This document shows positions 5,056-7,259 of a stretch of DNA of 7,259 nt, piece after piece. The DNA is from Burkholderiaceae bacterium. Lineage in GTDB: Bacteria; Pseudomonadota; Gammaproteobacteria; Burkholderiales; Burkholderiaceae. Under the pieces are notes generated by a model. It was not told the DNA's origin. It searched no databases and worked only from the letters and a program-made list of their open reading frames with translations. The stretch is taken from contig CANHMJ010000069.1 of NCBI GenBank assembly GCA_947461805.1, forward strand, positions 1-7,259. The letters run 5' to 3'. Numbering within the stretch: the first letter of the stretch is position 1; every line of letters starts with the position of its first letter. The translations under genes and the position numbers were made by a program.

Positions 5056-6003
5056 TTGGCAGCCGTGGTGCTGTCCCTAGTTGCGCACCTCATTTTATTT
5101 TTCTGGTTGTGGCTGATGCCGACCGGCTCGCTGATTGCGCCCCCACAGGAGTCCCCCTTTGTTGCGACCCTAAAAGAAGAGCCGGTCAAGCAAATCAAGA
5201 TGACCCGCTCCGCAAAAAAAGTAGTGTCACAGACCAGCAATGTCTCTAATGAAATGGGCGAGATCGGGGCACCAGCAGGAGTGGCAGCAGAGCAGGGAGG
5301 TGGGCTATTTGAGCAAGATGGGGTGACTTTTCGACTTCCCGAGTCAGCCCTTTTGTATTACGACGCCTACGTTGATGGGCAACAAGTGCAGACGGGTGAA
5401 ATCAAATGGATTGCAGATGACTCGGGATATGCGCTATCGATCACGATTCCATATGCCTTTGTGGGTCCTTTTGTCTTTGAGTCCAAGGGCAAGATCGATG
5501 CCTATGGTTTAGCGCCCTCGATTTACTGGGCTCAGCGCGGTAAAAATCCCCCGCGGTTTTCCCGTTTTGAGCGCAATGCGCAGGGCGGCCCGGTGATGTT
5601 TTTTTCGGAAAAGATGGATTTTTCTCCGCCCATACCGCCAGGCACACAAGACCGTTTTAGCCTGATTTTTCAGTTTGCTTCACTCCTGAATGGTGACGGC
5701 AAAATTGATGAAGCGGGCACCATTCGGTCTATACCCGTAGCGAGCTTTGACAATATTGAACCATGGCAATTTAAAAGCTATGGTGAGCTTGTTTCCGATG
5801 CTGTGCCCAGCATGGGCATAACCACCTTGCGTCACTACGAATTACTTGATCGCCCCAGCAATAAGTTCAAACGGCGCGTTGATCTGTGGCTGGTTCGTGA
5901 TTTGGACTGGCTACCGGGCCGCATTAGGACAACGGAGGCGAATGGCAGGGTGTTTGAGTTGGTTTTTAAGCAGAAGGCGCCGCTGAGCCGGGCTTCCGAG
6001 TGA
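5056..6003 (+). CDS. DUF3108 domain protein, membrane-anchored; start uncertain
   Basis: Counted from TTG 5056 the product is 315 aa. Residues 2-21 (VVLSLVAHLILFFWLWL) form a hydrophobic anchor. A linker of about 70 residues (roughly 22-91), rich in Pro, Lys, Ser and Gly, follows. A beta-rich domain from about 95 to 310 resembles DUF3108, with LLYYDAYVDGQ at its start and repeated short strands. The function of DUF3108 is not established; the layout suggests an inner-membrane-anchored protein with a periplasmic domain. TTG 5056 is the only standard start between the in-frame stop at 4990-4992 and the hydrophobic segment. It removes the codons for SRFKPLWI just upstream, which would supply the positive charges expected before an anchor. 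A start further upstream, such as CTG 5014 with AAGGA at 5004-5008, is therefore possible. The gene is 26 bp or less from the HNH gene, and its 3' end overlaps the convergent channel gene by 38 bp. Confidence 0.75.
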   Translation: MAAVVLSLVAHLILFFWLWLMPTGSLIAPPQESPFVATLKEEPVKQIKMTRSAKKVVSQTSNVSNEMGEIGAPAGVAAEQGGGLFEQDGVTFRLPESALLYYDAYVDGQQVQTGEIKWIADDSGYALSITIPYAFVGPFVFESKGKIDAYGLAPSIYWAQRGKNPPRFSRFERNAQGGPVMFFSEKMDFSPPIPPGTQDRFSLIFQFASLLNGDGKIDEAGTIRSIPVASFDNIEPWQFKSYGELVSDAVPSMGITTLRHYELLDRPSNKFKRRVDLWLVRDLDWLPGRIRTTEANGRVFELVFKQKAPLSRASE

Positions 6004-6484
6004 CCAAGGATCCCATCATCGAATACAGGGCTGCGCCGGACATCGACACAGAAAATATTCCGGAAAATGAGATCAAAATGGGCAATATTTGCCAGCTACT
6101 CCCTAAAGGGTAATTGCCAAAGCCCAAGGAGGTGTACATCTCTCCAACAAAGTAAAACGTTTGTGTAACTCCGGGGAAAACAGCGAAAGCAACCAATACG
6201 TAGGTCCACGCCACGATTTCAAGGATGTGGGTCATGATAATGAGCAGGATCGCAATAAAATACGATATGAAGCTGCCGCCGGCCAGATACGGTATTGATC
6301 TGAGGAATCGGTCTATGGCATGAAATGCGCTGGCAATGATCAAAACAGCGACACCATGGATGGTAAGCATGACCGCCATAAAGGCCACTATCAAATACAG
6401 CTCAATGTTATCGCCAATATCGAGCTGGATCTGCTGCAGTAATTCAGCTAAAGAGGGCAAGTCAACCGTCTTTTCAGTGGACAT
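5966..6484 (-). CDS. Small K+-channel-like membrane protein
   Basis: This 172-aa inner-membrane protein has three long hydrophobic segments at about residues 29-51, 72-98 and 132-157. Between the second and third lies a pore-loop-like segment (104-124) ending in Y-T118-S-L-G121-F-G123-N124. It lines up with the TTVGYGD selectivity filter of K+ channels (TTVGYGD against TSLGFGN). That places it near the Ion_trans_2 two-helix pore family, with one extra N-terminal helix and no visible RCK or cyclic-nucleotide domain. Both filter glycines are kept; the Tyr-to-Phe and Asp-to-Asn changes occur in some real channels, so conduction is plausible but selectivity is uncertain. The ATG is preceded on the minus strand by AGGG (6494-6491) at 6 nt spacing. 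The gene lies 56 bp after the ankyrin-repeat gene on the same strand, and its last 38 bp overlap the DUF3108 gene tail to tail. Confidence 0.72.
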   Translation of the reverse strand: MSTEKTVDLPSLAELLQQIQLDIGDNIELYLIVAFMAVMLTIHGVAVLIIASAFHAIDRFLRSIPYLAGGSFISYFIAILLIIMTHILEIVAWTYVLVAFAVFPGVTQTFYFVGEMYTSLGFGNYPLGSSWQILPILISFSGIFSVSMSGAALYSMMGSLVTRKPGSAAPSA

Positions 6485-6529
6485 TCATCACCCTAAATAA
6501 ATCCATTTTTCTTGTTTGACATAATAATG

Positions 6530-6535
6530 ATTATA
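6530..6535 (-). promoter_or_regulatory. Possible -10 box for the channel gene
   Basis: On the minus strand a perfect TATAAT lies in the 56-bp gap between the ankyrin and channel genes. Transcription would start near 6523, with a leader of about 39 nt. No recognisable -35 box sits 16-18 nt upstream (GGCGGA is there, inside the 3' end of the ankyrin gene), and the region is AT-rich, so this may be chance. Confidence 0.3.
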
Positions 6536-6540
6536 CGCAA

Positions 6541-7254
6541 TTAGGATTTGGGTCCGCCTGGGTATGGCTCGTTGTAAAGCTTTTGCCAGCGGGCCCTTAA
6601 GCCCTTTTGAATCTCTTCTTGATTAAAGAGTTCCGCCACATCAATTGCTGAATAGCCTTGCTGATTCCGTATTCGAATATCTGCACCTCGATCCAATAAT
6701 AAGCGCACTAATTGGATATTGCCAGCCCGAATCGCCATCATTAAGGGCGTAGTTTCATTGGGGCTTGGTGCATCGACTACAGCACCTTTATCCAGCAAGA
6801 ACTGGGAAATTTCCAAATGCCCATTGGTGCAGGCGTAATGCAGTGGCGTCCAGCCAGGCCTGTTAACTGGAACCTCTTTTTGATTGACTAAAACTTTAAC
6901 CTCAGGAAAAAGGCCGTAGAGCGAAGCAAACATTAAGGGGGTTTCGCTCGTCATATTGGGCTGATTGAGGTCTATGCCTTTGACATTAATCAGGTAATCC
7001 ACTGTTTTTACTGAGTTTTCTTGAATTGCGACCATCAAGATGGGCATGCCGCGCGGATCTTTTTGATTGGGGCTTACGCCTTTCTCAATCAGGGATCGAA
7101 CTTCGCGAACATCATCAAATTTAGCGGCTTTCGTTATTGCCGCAATTTGGGAGTCTGTTTGAGCATGCGCCCAGCCTGAGGTAAGCACAGCAGCTAGGAT
7201 CAGCGTTCCAAAGTGTCTCTTATGGGTGCGCTTAGACTTCAGATTTAGAATCAT
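6541..7254 (-). CDS. Exported ankyrin-repeat protein
   Basis: This 237-aa protein has a clear N-terminal signal peptide: a basic region (K6, K8, R9, K12, R13), a hydrophobic core (LILAAVL, 18-24) and a likely signal peptidase I site A-H-A31/Q32. Mature residues 36-210 form about five ankyrin repeats plus a partial sixth. The clearest are repeat 3 (ETPLMFAS, from 104), repeat 4 (GWTPLHYACTNGHLEISQFLLDKG, from 134) and repeat 5 (TTPLMMAIRAGNIQLVRLLLDRGAD, from 168). The C-terminus (220-237) is polar and Pro/Gly-rich. Ankyrin repeats bind other proteins; exported examples such as the catalase-linked AnkB of Pseudomonas work in the periplasm, and no catalase is visible here. The partner is unknown, though the channel gene directly downstream is a candidate by position. 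Only 5 bp upstream of the ATG are in the window, so the ribosome binding site cannot be seen, and a start beyond the edge cannot be fully excluded. Confidence 0.85.
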   Translation of the reverse strand: MILNLKSKRTHKRHFGTLILAAVLTSGWAHAQTDSQIAAITKAAKFDDVREVRSLIEKGVSPNQKDPRGMPILMVAIQENSVKTVDYLINVKGIDLNQPNMTSETPLMFASLYGLFPEVKVLVNQKEVPVNRPGWTPLHYACTNGHLEISQFLLDKGAVVDAPSPNETTPLMMAIRAGNIQLVRLLLDRGADIRIRNQQGYSAIDVAELFNQEEIQKGLRARWQKLYNEPYPGGPKS

Positions 7255-7259
7255 ATTAA

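Noticed and set aside
6516..6544. Plus-strand TTGACA at 6516-6521
   Set aside because: There is no -10 box at 16-18 nt (AATTAG instead) and no plus-strand gene downstream.

Overview
The window looks like a stretch of a betaproteobacterial chromosome of moderate GC content. The best guess is the Burkholderiaceae, possibly Polynucleobacter or a relative. This rests on the gene families, the close similarity of the first gene to known glyoxylate carboligases, and the presence of an HNH protein and a DUF3108 protein of types common in Burkholderiales. No rRNA, tRNA, insertion sequence, phage gene or CRISPR array is visible.

Bases 1-3482 (+ strand) hold a glyoxylate assimilation cluster in the order gcl (5' end cut off by the window), hyi, glxR. 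Gcl condenses two glyoxylate molecules to tartronate semialdehyde and CO2. Hyi interconverts hydroxypyruvate and tartronate semialdehyde. GlxR reduces tartronate semialdehyde to D-glycerate. The three steps form the glycerate route that feeds C2 compounds (glycolate, or glyoxylate from purine breakdown) into glycolysis. No glycerate kinase follows. The gcl-hyi gap is the most structured non-coding DNA in the window: three perfect inverted repeats in about 55 bp, the last a strong intrinsic terminator, with a candidate promoter threaded through the first two.

Bases 3540-4127 (+) encode a small YqiA-type alpha/beta hydrolase with an intact Ser-Asp-His triad and no visible Shine-Dalgarno sequence. 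Bases 4128-4447 lack a confident gene. They hold a hairpin, a possible 32-codon ORF and a good sigma70-type promoter for the next gene.

Bases 4448-6003 (+) hold an HNH-endonuclease-family protein and, immediately downstream, a membrane-anchored DUF3108 protein; they are probably co-transcribed. The start codon of the DUF3108 gene is unclear.

Bases 5966-7254 (- strand) hold an exported ankyrin-repeat protein followed by a small membrane protein resembling a K+ channel pore module. The channel gene runs convergently into the DUF3108 gene, and their 3' ends overlap by 38 bp. Apart from the glyoxylate cluster, the genes have no obvious shared pathway. I do not see a clear new multigene defence or mobile system here. 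The most unusual points are the gcl-hyi intergenic architecture, the missing standard start for the DUF3108 gene, the small ORF and the channel/ankyrin pair.
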